A stretch of DNA of 64,000 bases, taken from assembly GCF_040361435.1 (NCBI RefSeq), contig NZ_APNL01000008.1, positions 1 to 64,000 on the forward strand, read 5' to 3'. Below, piece after piece: positions 30,952 to 39,929 of this stretch. Origin of the DNA: Salinisphaera sp002433465. Its GTDB lineage: Bacteria > Pseudomonadota > Gammaproteobacteria > Nevskiales > Salinisphaeraceae. The notes under the pieces are model-generated. The model was given only the letters and a program-made list of their open reading frames with translations. It searched no databases and was not told the origin of the DNA. Numbering within the stretch: the stretch's first letter is position 1; the number at the start of each line of letters is the position of its first letter. Both the position numbers and the translations under genes were made by a program.

Positions 30952-32243
30952 AGCAGCGCTTCGCCTGCCTGCAGGCCGCGCTCGAGCGCCCGCCGGCGGG
31001 CACGCGCGGGCTCGTGCTGGCATTCAGTGGCGGCCTGGATTCCACCGCGCTGTTGCATGCCCTGGTCGAATCCGCGCCGGCGTGGCCCGTGCGTGCCATT
31101 CATGTCTGCCATCACCTGCAGCCCGAAGCACAACGCTGGGCCGCGGACTGTGCGCGCCGGGCGGCCGCCTGGAACGTGGCATACACCCGTGTCGATATTC
31201 ACGTGGCCACGGCCGGCCGCGGCCTCGAGGCGGCCGCACGCGAGGCCCGCTACGAGGCGTTATGCGCGGCGCTTGAGAGCGGCGAAACGCTGATCACCGC
31301 GCACCACGCCCGTGATCAGGCCGAAACCTTCCTGCTGCAGGCGCTGCGGGGTGCCGGCCCGCAAGGCCTGGCCGGCATGCCGCATCGCGCGCGCCTGGGC
31401 GAGCATCGGCACTGGCGGCCCTGGCTCGATATCGACCATGACACCATCGCGGCCTATGCCGAAGCACAGGGTCTGCAGTGGATCGACGACCCCAGCAATC
31501 ACGACCCCGCGATCGCACGCAGCTTCCTGCGCGAATCGATCATGCCGCAGCTCAGACGCCGCTGGGCACAGGCCGACCGGCTGCTGGCCCGTAGTGCGGC
31601 GCATGCCCAAGAGGCCGCCGCCGCGATCGACACCCTGGCCGCGATCGACCTGGAACAGTCGCTGTCACAAGACGACACGCTTAAGACGCAGGTGCTCGAC
31701 GGGCTGGGGCCAGCGCGTGCCAAGCAGGTCGTTCGCCGCTGGCTGGTACAGGGTGGACACGATCGACCCGACCACCGCCACGTCGCGCAGATCATAGAAC
31801 TGGGGGCATCGCGCCTGGTCGCCAGTCCGGTGGTGGCGTTCGCGGATACCGAAGTACGGCTTTTCGACGGCCGGCTGTATGCGATGGCGCGCTTGCCGGC
31901 CGTGCACGCCGACTACGAGCAAGGCTGGGATGGGCGCACGCCACTGTCGCTGCCAGCGGGCTGCGGGACGCTTGCCCTGGCGCCGGCGCCGCGCGTGGGT
32001 CTGGCTCTGACCGTCGCCCTGCGGCGCGGCGGTGAGCGCGTGCCCGCGCGGTCGGGCGGGCATCGGCGCGTCAAGGACGTACTGCGCGAGGCGCGCCTGC
32101 CGCCCTGGCTGCGCGAGCGTATTCCGCTGGTATACCGGGACGATACATTGATTGCGATCGGCGATCTCTGGCGCCATCCGCATATTCATCAACTCACGGC
32201 TAGCGAAATCGGCGCGTTCATCTGGCACAAATCGCGGCCGTAA
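30948..32243 (+). CDS. tilS: tRNA(Ile)-lysidine synthetase
   Basis: TilS, 431 residues. It ligates lysine to C34 of tRNA-Ile(CAU) using ATP, changing its codon from AUG to AUA. The N-type ATP pyrophosphatase P-loop SGGLDST is at residues 27-33, HHARDQAETFLLQALRG is near 120, and the C-terminal substrate-binding domains end near KSRP. Translation begins at GTG in a GTGA overlap with accA. The dnaE-accA-tilS order is conserved in gammaproteobacteria. Confidence 0.96.
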   Translation: MKQRFACLQAALERPPAGTRGLVLAFSGGLDSTALLHALVESAPAWPVRAIHVCHHLQPEAQRWAADCARRAAAWNVAYTRVDIHVATAGRGLEAAAREARYEALCAALESGETLITAHHARDQAETFLLQALRGAGPQGLAGMPHRARLGEHRHWRPWLDIDHDTIAAYAEAQGLQWIDDPSNHDPAIARSFLRESIMPQLRRRWAQADRLLARSAAHAQEAAAAIDTLAAIDLEQSLSQDDTLKTQVLDGLGPARAKQVVRRWLVQGGHDRPDHRHVAQIIELGASRLVASPVVAFADTEVRLFDGRLYAMARLPAVHADYEQGWDGRTPLSLPAGCGTLALAPAPRVGLALTVALRRGGERVPARSGGHRRVKDVLREARLPPWLRERIPLVYRDDTLIAIGDLWRHPHIHQLTASEIGAFIWHKSRP

Positions 32244-32321
32244 CGCGTACGCGCGTTGTCGGTCGCCGACCTTTCGGCTAGCATGCGCGCTGTTATTCCC
32301 CGGCATGAGTCTTGGATCGCG

Positions 32322-33977
32322 ATGGCAGGCGACGCGGCGGGCACCCGCTATATTTTCGTGACCGGCGGGGTGGTGTCCTCGCTCGGTAAAGGCATCGCGG
32401 CAGCGTCGCTCGGCGCACTGCTTGAATCAAGGGGCCAGCGCGTCTCGGTGATCAAGCTCGATCCGTATCTCAACGTGGACGCGGGCACCATGAGCCCGTT
32501 CCAGCACGGCGAGGTCTATGTCACCCGCGACGGGGCCGAAACCGACCTCGATCTGGGCCACTACGAGCGCTTTCTGAAGACGCGCACCTCGCGGCTGTCG
32601 AATTTCACCACGGGCCAGATCTACAACAACGTCATCAACAAGGAGCGCCGCGGCGACTACCTGGGTGGCACGGTTCAGGTCATCCCGCACATCACCGACG
32701 AGATCAAGCGCTGCATTCTCGAAGGCGGCGAGGGCGCGGACATCTGCCTGGTGGAGATCGGCGGTACGGTCGGCGATATCGAATCGCTGCCGTTTCTCGA
32801 GGCGATCCGCCAGTTCGCTGTCGAATTGGGCCATGACCGGGTGCTGTTCATGCATCTCACACTGGTGCCCTATATCGCCTCCAGCGGCGAGATGAAGACC
32901 AAGCCCACCCAGCATTCGGCCAAGGAACTGCGTTCGATCGGTATCCAGCCGGATATCCTGCTGTGTCGCGTGGACCGCCCGCTGCCGGAGAACGAGCGCC
33001 GCAAGATCGCGTTGTTCACCAACGTCTCCGAGCGCGCTGTCATTGCCTGTATCGACGTGGACGACATCTACAAGATGCCCGGCCTGCTGCAGGCGCAGTC
33101 GCTGGACGCGCTGGTGCTGGAACACTTCGATATTTCCGCACCGAGCGCGGATCTGTCGAACTGGGCCAAGCTGGTCGAGGCCCGCCGCACCCAGGATGTC
33201 ACCGTCAAGGTGGCCATGGTCGGCAAGTACGTCGATCTGGCCGATGCCTACAAGTCGGTCAACGAGGCGCTCTCCCATGCCGGGCTGCATACCAGCACCC
33301 GGGTGGATATCCACTATCTGGACTCGGAGACGGTCGAACGCGATGGCGGCGACTGCCTGGCCGGCATGGATGCGATCCTGGTGCCCGGCGGCTTCGGCGA
33401 ACGCGGCATCGAAGGCAAGATAACCGCCGCGCGCTATGCCCGAACCCACGGAATTCCGTATTTCGGTATCTGCCTGGGCATGCAGGTGGCCTGTATCGAG
33501 TTCGCGCGCGAAATCGCGGGCCTTGAAGGCGCGCACAGCACCGAGTTCATGGCCGAGCCGGCGCATCCGGTAATAGCCCTGGTGACCGAATGGCACGATC
33601 TGGCTGGCGAGGTGCAAAAGCGCCACGCCAACGTCGATCTCGGCGGCACCATGCGCCTGGGCGAACAGCGCTGCGATCTGGTTGCCGACACGCTGGCCGC
33701 GCGCTGCTACGACGCGACCGAGGTATTCGAGCGTCATCGCCATCGCTACGAGTTCAACAACCGCTACCGGGACGTGCTGGCCGAGAAAGGGCTGGTGTTT
33801 TCCGGCATATCCGCCGAAGACAATCTGGTCGAGATCGTGGAGCTGCCCGATCATCCCTGGTTTCTCGGCTGCCAGTTCCATCCCGAGTTCACCTCCACGC
33901 CGCGTGCCGGGCACCCGTTGTTCATTGGCTTCATCGCCGCCGCCCGCGCCCATAGCACGGCGGGCGCCGACGCCTGA
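32322..33977 (+). CDS. pyrG: CTP synthase
   Basis: PyrG, 551 residues, converting UTP to CTP with glutamine nitrogen. The amidoligase half begins RYIFVTGGVVSSLGKG. The glutaminase half has nucleophile Cys in FGICLGMQVA near residue 385 and His-Glu in CQFHPEFTS near 520. The start is the ATG of MAGDAAGTR, matching the family; an in-frame ATG at 32283 would add 13 residues. Neither has a strong ribosome site. The stop shares a base with the kdsA ATG (TGATG). Confidence 0.97.
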   Translation: MAGDAAGTRYIFVTGGVVSSLGKGIAAASLGALLESRGQRVSVIKLDPYLNVDAGTMSPFQHGEVYVTRDGAETDLDLGHYERFLKTRTSRLSNFTTGQIYNNVINKERRGDYLGGTVQVIPHITDEIKRCILEGGEGADICLVEIGGTVGDIESLPFLEAIRQFAVELGHDRVLFMHLTLVPYIASSGEMKTKPTQHSAKELRSIGIQPDILLCRVDRPLPENERRKIALFTNVSERAVIACIDVDDIYKMPGLLQAQSLDALVLEHFDISAPSADLSNWAKLVEARRTQDVTVKVAMVGKYVDLADAYKSVNEALSHAGLHTSTRVDIHYLDSETVERDGGDCLAGMDAILVPGGFGERGIEGKITAARYARTHGIPYFGICLGMQVACIEFAREIAGLEGAHSTEFMAEPAHPVIALVTEWHDLAGEVQKRHANVDLGGTMRLGEQRCDLVADTLAARCYDATEVFERHRHRYEFNNRYRDVLAEKGLVFSGISAEDNLVEIVELPDHPWFLGCQFHPEFTSTPRAGHPLFIGFIAAARAHSTAGADA

Positions 33978-34825
33978 TGGCAATGCAGCTTTGCGGTTTC
34001 GAGGTCGGCATGGACCGGCCGCTGTTCCTGATTGCCGGGCCGGACAGCCTGGAATCGCCCGGCATGGTCATGGACGTGGCCGGCCATCTGGCCGAGCTGT
34101 GCCGTGAGCTGGGCATCGGCTATATCTTCAAGGGTTCGTTCGACAAGGCCAACCGCAGTTCCGGCGACAGCTATCGCGGCCCGGGCATCGAGGCCGGGCT
34201 GGACATGCTGGCCGCGGTCAAGCGCGAGATCGGCGTGCCGGTGACCACCGATGTGCACGTCGAAGACCAGATCGAGCAGGTGGCGGCGGTGGTGGATTTG
34301 CTGCAGACGCCGGCCTTTCTCTGTCGCCAGACCGACTTTATCCAAGCGGTCGCGGCCAGCGGCACGCCGGTGAATATCAAGAAGGGCCAGTTTCTTTCTC
34401 CGGCCGAAATGAACGGTGTAGTGGCCAAGGCGCGCGCGGCCGGCGGCGAGCAGATCATGGTCTGCGAGCGCGGCTATGCATTTGGCTACAACAACTTGGT
34501 TGCGGATATGCGCAGCCTTGCCATCATGCGCGCTACGAACTGCCCGGTGGTGTTCGATGCCACCCATTCGGTACAGCTACCGGGCGGCCAGGGCAGCCGC
34601 TCGGGCGGCGCCCGCGAACAGATTCCGGTATTGTCGCGCTCTGCCGTGGCCGCCGGAATTTCCGGTTTGTTCATGGAAACGCATCCGGACCCCGACAACG
34701 CCCTGTGCGATGGGCCCAATTCTTGGCCGCTGGCGCATATGCGCGAGCTGCTGGAGACGCTGGTCGAGCTCGACGGCGTGGTCAAACGCCGCGGCACGAT
34801 CGAGTCGACGCTCGTCCAACCTTAA
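33977..34825 (+). CDS. kdsA: 3-deoxy-D-manno-octulosonate 8-phosphate synthase
   Basis: KdsA, 282 residues, condensing phosphoenolpyruvate with arabinose 5-phosphate to give Kdo-8-P for the LPS inner core. Diagnostic stretches are KGSFDKANRSS near residue 55, DATHSVQLPGG near 195 and METHPDPDNALCDGP near 233. At the position that is Cys in metal-dependent and Asn in metal-independent enzymes, this protein has Asp23 (IAGPDSLES). Conserved placement between pyrG and eno. The start overlaps the pyrG stop by one base. Confidence 0.96.
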   Translation: MAMQLCGFEVGMDRPLFLIAGPDSLESPGMVMDVAGHLAELCRELGIGYIFKGSFDKANRSSGDSYRGPGIEAGLDMLAAVKREIGVPVTTDVHVEDQIEQVAAVVDLLQTPAFLCRQTDFIQAVAASGTPVNIKKGQFLSPAEMNGVVAKARAAGGEQIMVCERGYAFGYNNLVADMRSLAIMRATNCPVVFDATHSVQLPGGQGSRSGGAREQIPVLSRSAVAAGISGLFMETHPDPDNALCDGPNSWPLAHMRELLETLVELDGVVKRRGTIESTLVQP

Positions 34826-34849
34826 ACGAAACGCGAAAGCAGTATTCCT

Positions 34850-36133
34850 ATGTCGAAGATCAAGCAGATTCGTGGATATCAGGTCATCGATTCGCGCGGC
34901 AACCCGACGGTCGCCGCCCGTGTGACGCTGGAAACCGGTGCCGTGGGTACCGCGATGGTGCCCTCGGGCGCGTCCACCGGCAGCCTCGAGGCGGTCGAAT
35001 TGCGCGACGGCGACGGTGATCGCTTCCTGGGCAAGGGCGTGACCCGGGCCGTGGCGAATATCAACGGTGAGATCGCCAAGAAGCTCAAGGGCTTCGAAGC
35101 CGATGACCAGGCCGGCCTCGACAAGACGCTGATCGAACTCGACGGCACCGACAACAAGGGTCGGCTTGGCGCGAACGCGCTGCTGGGCGTGTCGCTTGCC
35201 GTGGCCCATGCCGCGGCCAACGACAACAAACAGGGCCTGTACGACTTTCTTGGCCACGACGACGCCGTGAACCTGCCGGTGCCGATGATGAACGTCATCA
35301 ACGGCGGCGCGCATGCCAACAACAACGTCGACATGCAGGAATTCATGATCGTGCCTGCCGGCGCGCCGAGTTTTTCAGAAGCCATGCGCTGCGGTGCCGA
35401 GATCTTCCAGCATCTCAAGAAGCTGCTGGGCGAACGGGGTCTGGCCACGGCCGTGGGCGACGAAGGCGGTTTTGCGCCCGACCTGCCCTCGAATGCGGCA
35501 GCGCTGGATACGCTCGTCGAAGCCATCGAACGCGCCGGCTACCAGCCCGGCGGCGATGTCTGGCTCGGCCTCGACGCGGCCAGCACCGAGTTCTGCGAAA
35601 ACGGGCGCTACAAGCTGGCCTCGGAAAACGCCGACTACGACGCCGCCGGCTTCGTGGATTATCTGGCCGGCCTGGTCGACAAGTACCCGATCATCACCAT
35701 CGAAGACGGCATGGCCGAGGACGACTGGGACGGTTGGGCACTGCTGACCGAGCGCCTGGGCGACCGGGTGCAGCTGGTCGGCGACGACCTGTTCGTGACC
35801 AACACGCGCATCCTGCAGAAAGGCATCGAGGAAGGCATTGCCAACTCGATTCTGATCAAGCCCAACCAGATCGGCACGCTCACCGAAACGCTGCGCGCCA
35901 TCGACGTGGCCACCCGCGCAGAGTACACGGCCGTCGTGTCGCATCGCTCCGGCGAAACCGAGGATTCCACCATCGCCGATCTGGCCGTGGCCACCTCGGC
36001 GACCCAGATCAAGACCGGCTCGTTGTCGCGTTCCGACCGTGTCGCCAAGTACAACCGCCTGCTCATGATCGAGGCCGAGCTGGGCGCACGGGCGGTATAT
36101 CCCGGGCGCCGCGCATTCAATGTCGGATTCTAG
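34850..36133 (+). CDS. eno: Enolase
   Basis: Enolase, 427 residues, interconverting 2-phosphoglycerate and phosphoenolpyruvate; it is also part of the RNA degradosome in many gammaproteobacteria. Signatures: DSRGNPTVAA near 13, SGASTGSLEAVELRDGD, metal ligands in LGLDAAS, TIEDGMAEDDW and VGDDLFVTN, and the catalytic Lys region ILIKPNQIGT near 335. It follows kdsA after 24 nt, so PEP production and use by KdsA are encoded side by side. Confidence 0.98.
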   Translation: MSKIKQIRGYQVIDSRGNPTVAARVTLETGAVGTAMVPSGASTGSLEAVELRDGDGDRFLGKGVTRAVANINGEIAKKLKGFEADDQAGLDKTLIELDGTDNKGRLGANALLGVSLAVAHAAANDNKQGLYDFLGHDDAVNLPVPMMNVINGGAHANNNVDMQEFMIVPAGAPSFSEAMRCGAEIFQHLKKLLGERGLATAVGDEGGFAPDLPSNAAALDTLVEAIERAGYQPGGDVWLGLDAASTEFCENGRYKLASENADYDAAGFVDYLAGLVDKYPIITIEDGMAEDDWDGWALLTERLGDRVQLVGDDLFVTNTRILQKGIEEGIANSILIKPNQIGTLTETLRAIDVATRAEYTAVVSHRSGETEDSTIADLAVATSATQIKTGSLSRSDRVAKYNRLLMIEAELGARAVYPGRRAFNVGF

Positions 36134-36246
36134 GCGCGCGGCGCTACGAGTTATCCGGCCATGCATGACTGGCGTCGCGACGTGAGCACGATGCGCGCTG
36201 AGATCGGCAGTCGTCTGGCGCGCCTGAGTACCGATCTGTCGGGCGC

Positions 36247-36274
36247 TAGACAGGCCCGCCCCCCGCGCTACAAT
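36247..36274 (+). promoter_or_regulatory. Candidate sigma-70 promoter for leaderless ftsB
   Basis: TAGACA at 36247-36252 (one mismatch to TTGACA) and TACAAT at 36269-36274 are separated by 16 nt. Transcription would start about 7 nt after the -10, essentially at the ftsB ATG at 36281. No ribosome site is visible, which fits a leaderless mRNA. Confidence 0.45.
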
Positions 36275-36280
36275 CGGCGT

Positions 36281-36631
36281 ATGTACCGCGCCGTCATTAT
36301 CGTGCTTGTGCTCGTGCTCGCCGCGCTGCAATACCGGCTGTGGGTGGCCGACGGCGGCTGGGCGGAAGTGCATCGGCTCAGCGAAATGAAGCAGGAGCTG
36401 GCCGCCGCCAACGAGCGCAACCAGGTTCGTAACGACGCCCTGCAGGCCGAGGTGGACGATCTCAAGTCCGGCGAGAGCGCCACCGAAGGGCGAGCGCGTT
36501 CCGATATGGGCATGATTCGACGCGACGAGGAGTTCTTTCTGACCATCGCGCCGCCGGGCCCGACGCCGCCCAAGACGCGGGATAAGCAGCAGGGCAACGC
36601 CCAGAACGACGACGGATCCGACGACCAATGA
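36281..36631 (+). CDS. ftsB: Cell division protein FtsB
   Basis: FtsB, 116 residues, a bitopic septum protein forming the FtsQLB complex that activates septal peptidoglycan synthesis. A short cytoplasmic start, one membrane segment (VIIVLVLVLAALQY, about residues 5-20) and a periplasmic leucine-zipper-like coiled coil (about 30-70) match the family, and the RRDEEFFLTI motif is near the C-terminus. The C-terminal tail is longer than in E. coli (103 residues). An in-frame ATG at 36161 would add 40 cytoplasmic residues, unusual for the family. The next gene is truD with a 4-nt overlap; ispD and ispF, which normally follow, are absent. Confidence 0.93.
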   Translation: MYRAVIIVLVLVLAALQYRLWVADGGWAEVHRLSEMKQELAAANERNQVRNDALQAEVDDLKSGESATEGRARSDMGMIRRDEEFFLTIAPPGPTPPKTRDKQQGNAQNDDGSDDQ

Positions 36632-37689
36632 CGTTGATCCACGGCGACGCGGTCGATATGTCCGCGTTCGCCTACGCGCGGGGTGCTGCGCCCGATGTAC
36701 GGGCCCGCCTGCGCTCATCTCCGGCCGATTTTTTCGTCGACGAAGACTGCGATATCGCGCTGTCGGGCAGCGGCGAACATCTGTGGTGTCGTATCGAGAA
36801 GACCGGGCTGAACACCCAGGACGCCGTGCAGGCGCTGTCGCGTGCCACGGGCGTGCATCCGCGCCAGATCGGATTTGCCGGCATGAAGGACCGGGTCGCG
36901 GTCACGCGCCAGTGGCTGTCCATCGCCTGGCCGATCGCCCGCGATCTGCCCGAGCTGGGCGGTATCGACGGTATCGAGGTGCTCGAAATGGGCCGGCACG
37001 AGCGCAAGCTCAAACGCGGCGCCCATCGCGGCAATTATTTCGTGCTGCGCCTGCGCGGGCTTGAAGGTGATCGTGACAGCCTCGAGGCCGATCTCGCCGA
37101 TATTCGTGCCCGCGGCGTACCCAACTACTTCGGTGCCCAGCGTTTCGGCCACGGCGGTCACAACCTCGGCCTGTCGCGGGCGCTGTTCGCGGGCAAGCGC
37201 TTGTCGCGCAACCGCCGCGGTTTTGCGCTCTCGGCCGCGCGTTCGCTGCTGTTCAATGCGGTCGTCGATGCGCGCGTTCGCGAGGGCAGCTGGAATACGC
37301 TGATCGACGGCGAAGCGGTGATGCTCGACGGCAGTCACAGCGTGTTCTCTCTGGCCGACACCGATCAGCACGACGATGCGCTCGAACAACGGCTGGCACG
37401 GTTTGATATCCATCCCAGCGGGCCGATGGCCGGACGGGGCGGCAACGACGTCATCAGCGGCCGGGCGCAAGCGCTCGAGCAGGCGGTGCTCGCGGAATAC
37501 GCCGATCTGGTGGCCGGGCTCGAACGCTGCGATGTCGATGCGGGGCGCCGCGCGCTGCGCCTTGCGGTACCGTCGTTCGATTGGCAGTTCGAGGATGACG
37601 CAACGCTGGTGCTGTCGTTCTGGTTGCCGCCCGGTGCGTTCGCGACCAGCGTGCTGCGCGAGTTCGTGGAAACCACCGAAGAGGGCTGA
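36628..37689 (+). CDS. truD: tRNA pseudouridine(13) synthase
   Basis: TruD, 353 residues, which isomerises U13 of tRNA-Glu to pseudouridine. The catalytic Asp88 is in GFAGMKDRVAVTRQ, and RGNYFVLRLR and GVPNYFGAQRFG are typical of the family, with the TRUD insertion domain between about 160 and 300. It begins inside the ftsB stop (ATGA). A 91-nt gap without a clear terminator separates it from the convergent DJ-1 family gene. Confidence 0.96.
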   Translation: MTLIHGDAVDMSAFAYARGAAPDVRARLRSSPADFFVDEDCDIALSGSGEHLWCRIEKTGLNTQDAVQALSRATGVHPRQIGFAGMKDRVAVTRQWLSIAWPIARDLPELGGIDGIEVLEMGRHERKLKRGAHRGNYFVLRLRGLEGDRDSLEADLADIRARGVPNYFGAQRFGHGGHNLGLSRALFAGKRLSRNRRGFALSAARSLLFNAVVDARVREGSWNTLIDGEAVMLDGSHSVFSLADTDQHDDALEQRLARFDIHPSGPMAGRGGNDVISGRAQALEQAVLAEYADLVAGLERCDVDAGRRALRLAVPSFDWQFEDDATLVLSFWLPPGAFATSVLREFVETTEEG

Positions 37690-37780
37690 CGCGGACCCGG
37701 AGCGACGCCGTCGCGATCATCGTGGCCATGTCCGATCGCATTCAGCGACGACCGTCAAAGCACGGCGGAGTGACTGCTTG

Positions 37781-38371
37781 CTAACCGGGGTCGTCGATCC
37801 AGCGGTATTCCATCTGCTCTGCGGTCCGCTCGGCCAGCTCGCGGCCAGCCAGTTCGGCCAGCAGATAAAGGCTCATGTCGATACCCGCCGATATGCCGCC
37901 AGAACTCACATAGCGGCCGTCGCGCACCCAGCGCCGATGGCGTTCGACCGTGAGGGTGTCAAAGCGCGCGGCGAGGGCGCTTTGATCTTCCCAATGCGTG
38001 GTCACCCGGCGTCCGTCGAGCAACCCGGCGCCGGCCAGCAGAAACACGCCGGTGCACACGCTCGCCACAATCTGTGCGGGCTCGGCGGCGGCGCGCAGCG
38101 CCAACAGGGTGTCCGAGCAGGACAGGGCGCGCTCGTGTTCACCGCCGGCTACGATCAGCACATCCAGCGCGCTGGTCACGCCGATGACCTCGTCGGGCAG
38201 TACGCGCAAGCCGCCGCGTGCCGTGACCACGCCCGGGCCGGACGCCAGCAGGCGCGGCTGCAGGTCCATAGGGCCGATTCGACTAGCGGTGGAGAACACC
38301 TCGTACGGCCCGCTGAAATCGAGCACTTCGGCGCCGTCGTAGATATAGATACCGATCTGCATGCGAGTCAT
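37781..38371 (-). CDS. DJ-1/PfpI-family protein
   Basis: A 196-residue class I glutamine-amidotransferase-like protein. It starts QIGIYIYDGAEVLDFSGPYEVF; the nucleophile elbow is SVCTGVFLLAGAGLLDGR, with Cys near residue 108 followed by RVTTHW. This pattern resembles isonitrile hydratases and the sensor half of GATase-AraC regulators, but there is no DNA-binding domain here. The substrate is unknown. Its ATG overlaps the stop of the Smr gene, so the two form an operon that interrupts the usual truD-surE order. Confidence 0.88.
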   Translation of the reverse strand: MTRMQIGIYIYDGAEVLDFSGPYEVFSTASRIGPMDLQPRLLASGPGVVTARGGLRVLPDEVIGVTSALDVLIVAGGEHERALSCSDTLLALRAAAEPAQIVASVCTGVFLLAGAGLLDGRRVTTHWEDQSALAARFDTLTVERHRRWVRDGRYVSSGGISAGIDMSLYLLAELAGRELAERTAEQMEYRWIDDPG

Positions 38372-38946
38372 GCGCGCCGCAGAAGCACGTAGACCGCGCC
38401 GGTGCCGCCGTCGTTCTCGCGTGCCGAGCAATAGGCCAGTACCTCGTTGCGCTGGCGCAGCCAGTGCGCGACCTTGACCTTGAGCACCGGGCCGCGGTTG
38501 CCGGAGCGCAGTCCCTTGCCGTGGACCACGCGCACACAGCGATAGCCACGATCGAGCGCTTCACGCAGGAAGACCGCCAGGCACTGGCGGGCGACGTCCA
38601 CGATCATGCCGTGCAGGTCGAGTTCTGCCTGGCAGCGATACTGGCCGCGCCGCAGCTTGCGCATCACCGCAAGCTGTACGCCTTCGCGGCGGTGAAACAG
38701 ATCGTCGCCGGTTTCGATATCGTCGCCGGGCGAGAAATCGAGCAGTTCGCCGATCACGGCCTGGTCGTCGGCTTCGCGCATGGCAGGCCGGGCCGAAGGC
38801 ATATGCCGCCAGGGGCGACGTCGTTGCCCCTTCGCCACTTCGGTCACCGGGCCGACCGCGTCGCGAAACAGGGCGCTGTCGTCGTCGCTGATCTGCGTAT
38901 CGCGATCGGCGGATGCGCGGTTTTGAGAACGGGAGCGGTCGGCCAT
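38368..38946 (-). CDS. Smr-domain protein (SmrA/YdaL-like endonuclease)
   Basis: A 192-residue protein with a charged, probably disordered N-terminal 90 residues and a C-terminal Smr domain: ELDLHGM near 110, VRVVHGKGLRSG near 140 and GGTGAVYVLL at the end. Stand-alone Smr proteins of proteobacteria are linked to nicking or RNA-cleaving activity, some acting on stalled ribosomes; which applies here cannot be told. It is divergent from surE, with 103 nt between, and overlaps the downstream DJ-1 gene by 4 nt. Confidence 0.9.
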   Translation of the reverse strand: MADRSRSQNRASADRDTQISDDDSALFRDAVGPVTEVAKGQRRRPWRHMPSARPAMREADDQAVIGELLDFSPGDDIETGDDLFHRREGVQLAVMRKLRRGQYRCQAELDLHGMIVDVARQCLAVFLREALDRGYRCVRVVHGKGLRSGNRGPVLKVKVAHWLRQRNEVLAYCSARENDGGTGAVYVLLRRA

Positions 38947-39049
38947 ACCGGCGATTCACTCAAGCAGGAAAGCCTCGATTTAGGCTATGCTAGCGAGCCT
39001 GCGGCGCGCTTGCACGCGTCGATAACCTCGCTTTCCATCGAATCCTTGC

Positions 39050-39799
39050 ATGCGATTACTGCTGAGTAACGATGACGGCTGTCACGCGCCTGGGCTGACT
39101 GCCCTGCGCGGCGCCCTCGCCAAGATCTGTGACGACATGGTTACGGTCGCGCCGGACCGCAACCGCAGCGGGGCGAGCAACTCGCTCACGCTGGAACGTC
39201 CGCTGCGCGTGAACCAGGTGGCCGAAAACGTGTATGCCGTCGACGGCACCCCGACCGACTGCGTACACCTGGCAACGACCGGCCTGTTCGAGCAAGAAGC
39301 GGACATGGTGGTTTCCGGCATCAACCACGGCGCCAATCTCGGCGACGACGTGCTCTACTCGGGTACCGTGGCGGCGGCCACCGAAGGGCGTTCTCTTGGT
39401 TTGCCGGCGGTGGCGATCTCGCTCGTGGGCGAAAACCCGCGCCATTTCGATACCGCGGCAAGGGTGGCGGTATCGGTGGTCAAACTGCTTATCGACCAGC
39501 CGTTGCCCAACGACACGATCCTCAACGTGAACGTGCCCGATCTGGCCTACGAAGAGCTGGCCGGCTTTGCCGCGACCCGACTGGGCAACCGGCATCGCGC
39601 CGAGCGACTGGTCGAGGACAGCGATCCGCGCGGGCGTCCGATATTCTGGATCGGCCGTGCCGGCGGCGAGGCCGATGCCGGCCCGGGCACCGATTTTCAT
39701 GCCATCAGCTGCGGCCAGGTGTCGATCACGCCGATACAGATCGATCTGACCCGCCACGACGCGCTCGGCGCCCTGGGTGACTGGGTGGGGCGGCTTTGA
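39050..39799 (+). CDS. surE: 5'-nucleotidase SurE
   Basis: SurE, 249 residues, a survival-protein phosphatase that dephosphorylates nucleoside 5'- or 3'-monophosphates. Metal and active-site motifs: LLLSNDDGCHAPG at the N-terminus, DGTPTDCVHL near 65, and SGINHGANLGDDVLYSGT near 90. First gene of surE-pcm-yqaA-nlpD, a stationary-phase and envelope cluster. The TTAGGCTATGCT stretch about 65 nt upstream may contain the -10. Confidence 0.97.
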   Translation: MRLLLSNDDGCHAPGLTALRGALAKICDDMVTVAPDRNRSGASNSLTLERPLRVNQVAENVYAVDGTPTDCVHLATTGLFEQEADMVVSGINHGANLGDDVLYSGTVAAATEGRSLGLPAVAISLVGENPRHFDTAARVAVSVVKLLIDQPLPNDTILNVNVPDLAYEELAGFAATRLGNRHRAERLVEDSDPRGRPIFWIGRAGGEADAGPGTDFHAISCGQVSITPIQIDLTRHDALGALGDWVGRL

Positions 39800-39929
39800 C
39801 CGGACCGGTATCATCGAAGCCTTCAGTCCGGGCTCGGCGCGGCGGGGGCGAACAGCGACCGACGCGCAGCCGGACCGGCGTGCAGGCGTTCGTCGGGGAC
39901 GCTTGTCGGGGTTCACACGCAGCGCTTGC

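Noticed and set aside
32427..33983. 518-codon antisense frame over pyrG
   Set aside because: Shadow of pyrG codon usage; no motif.
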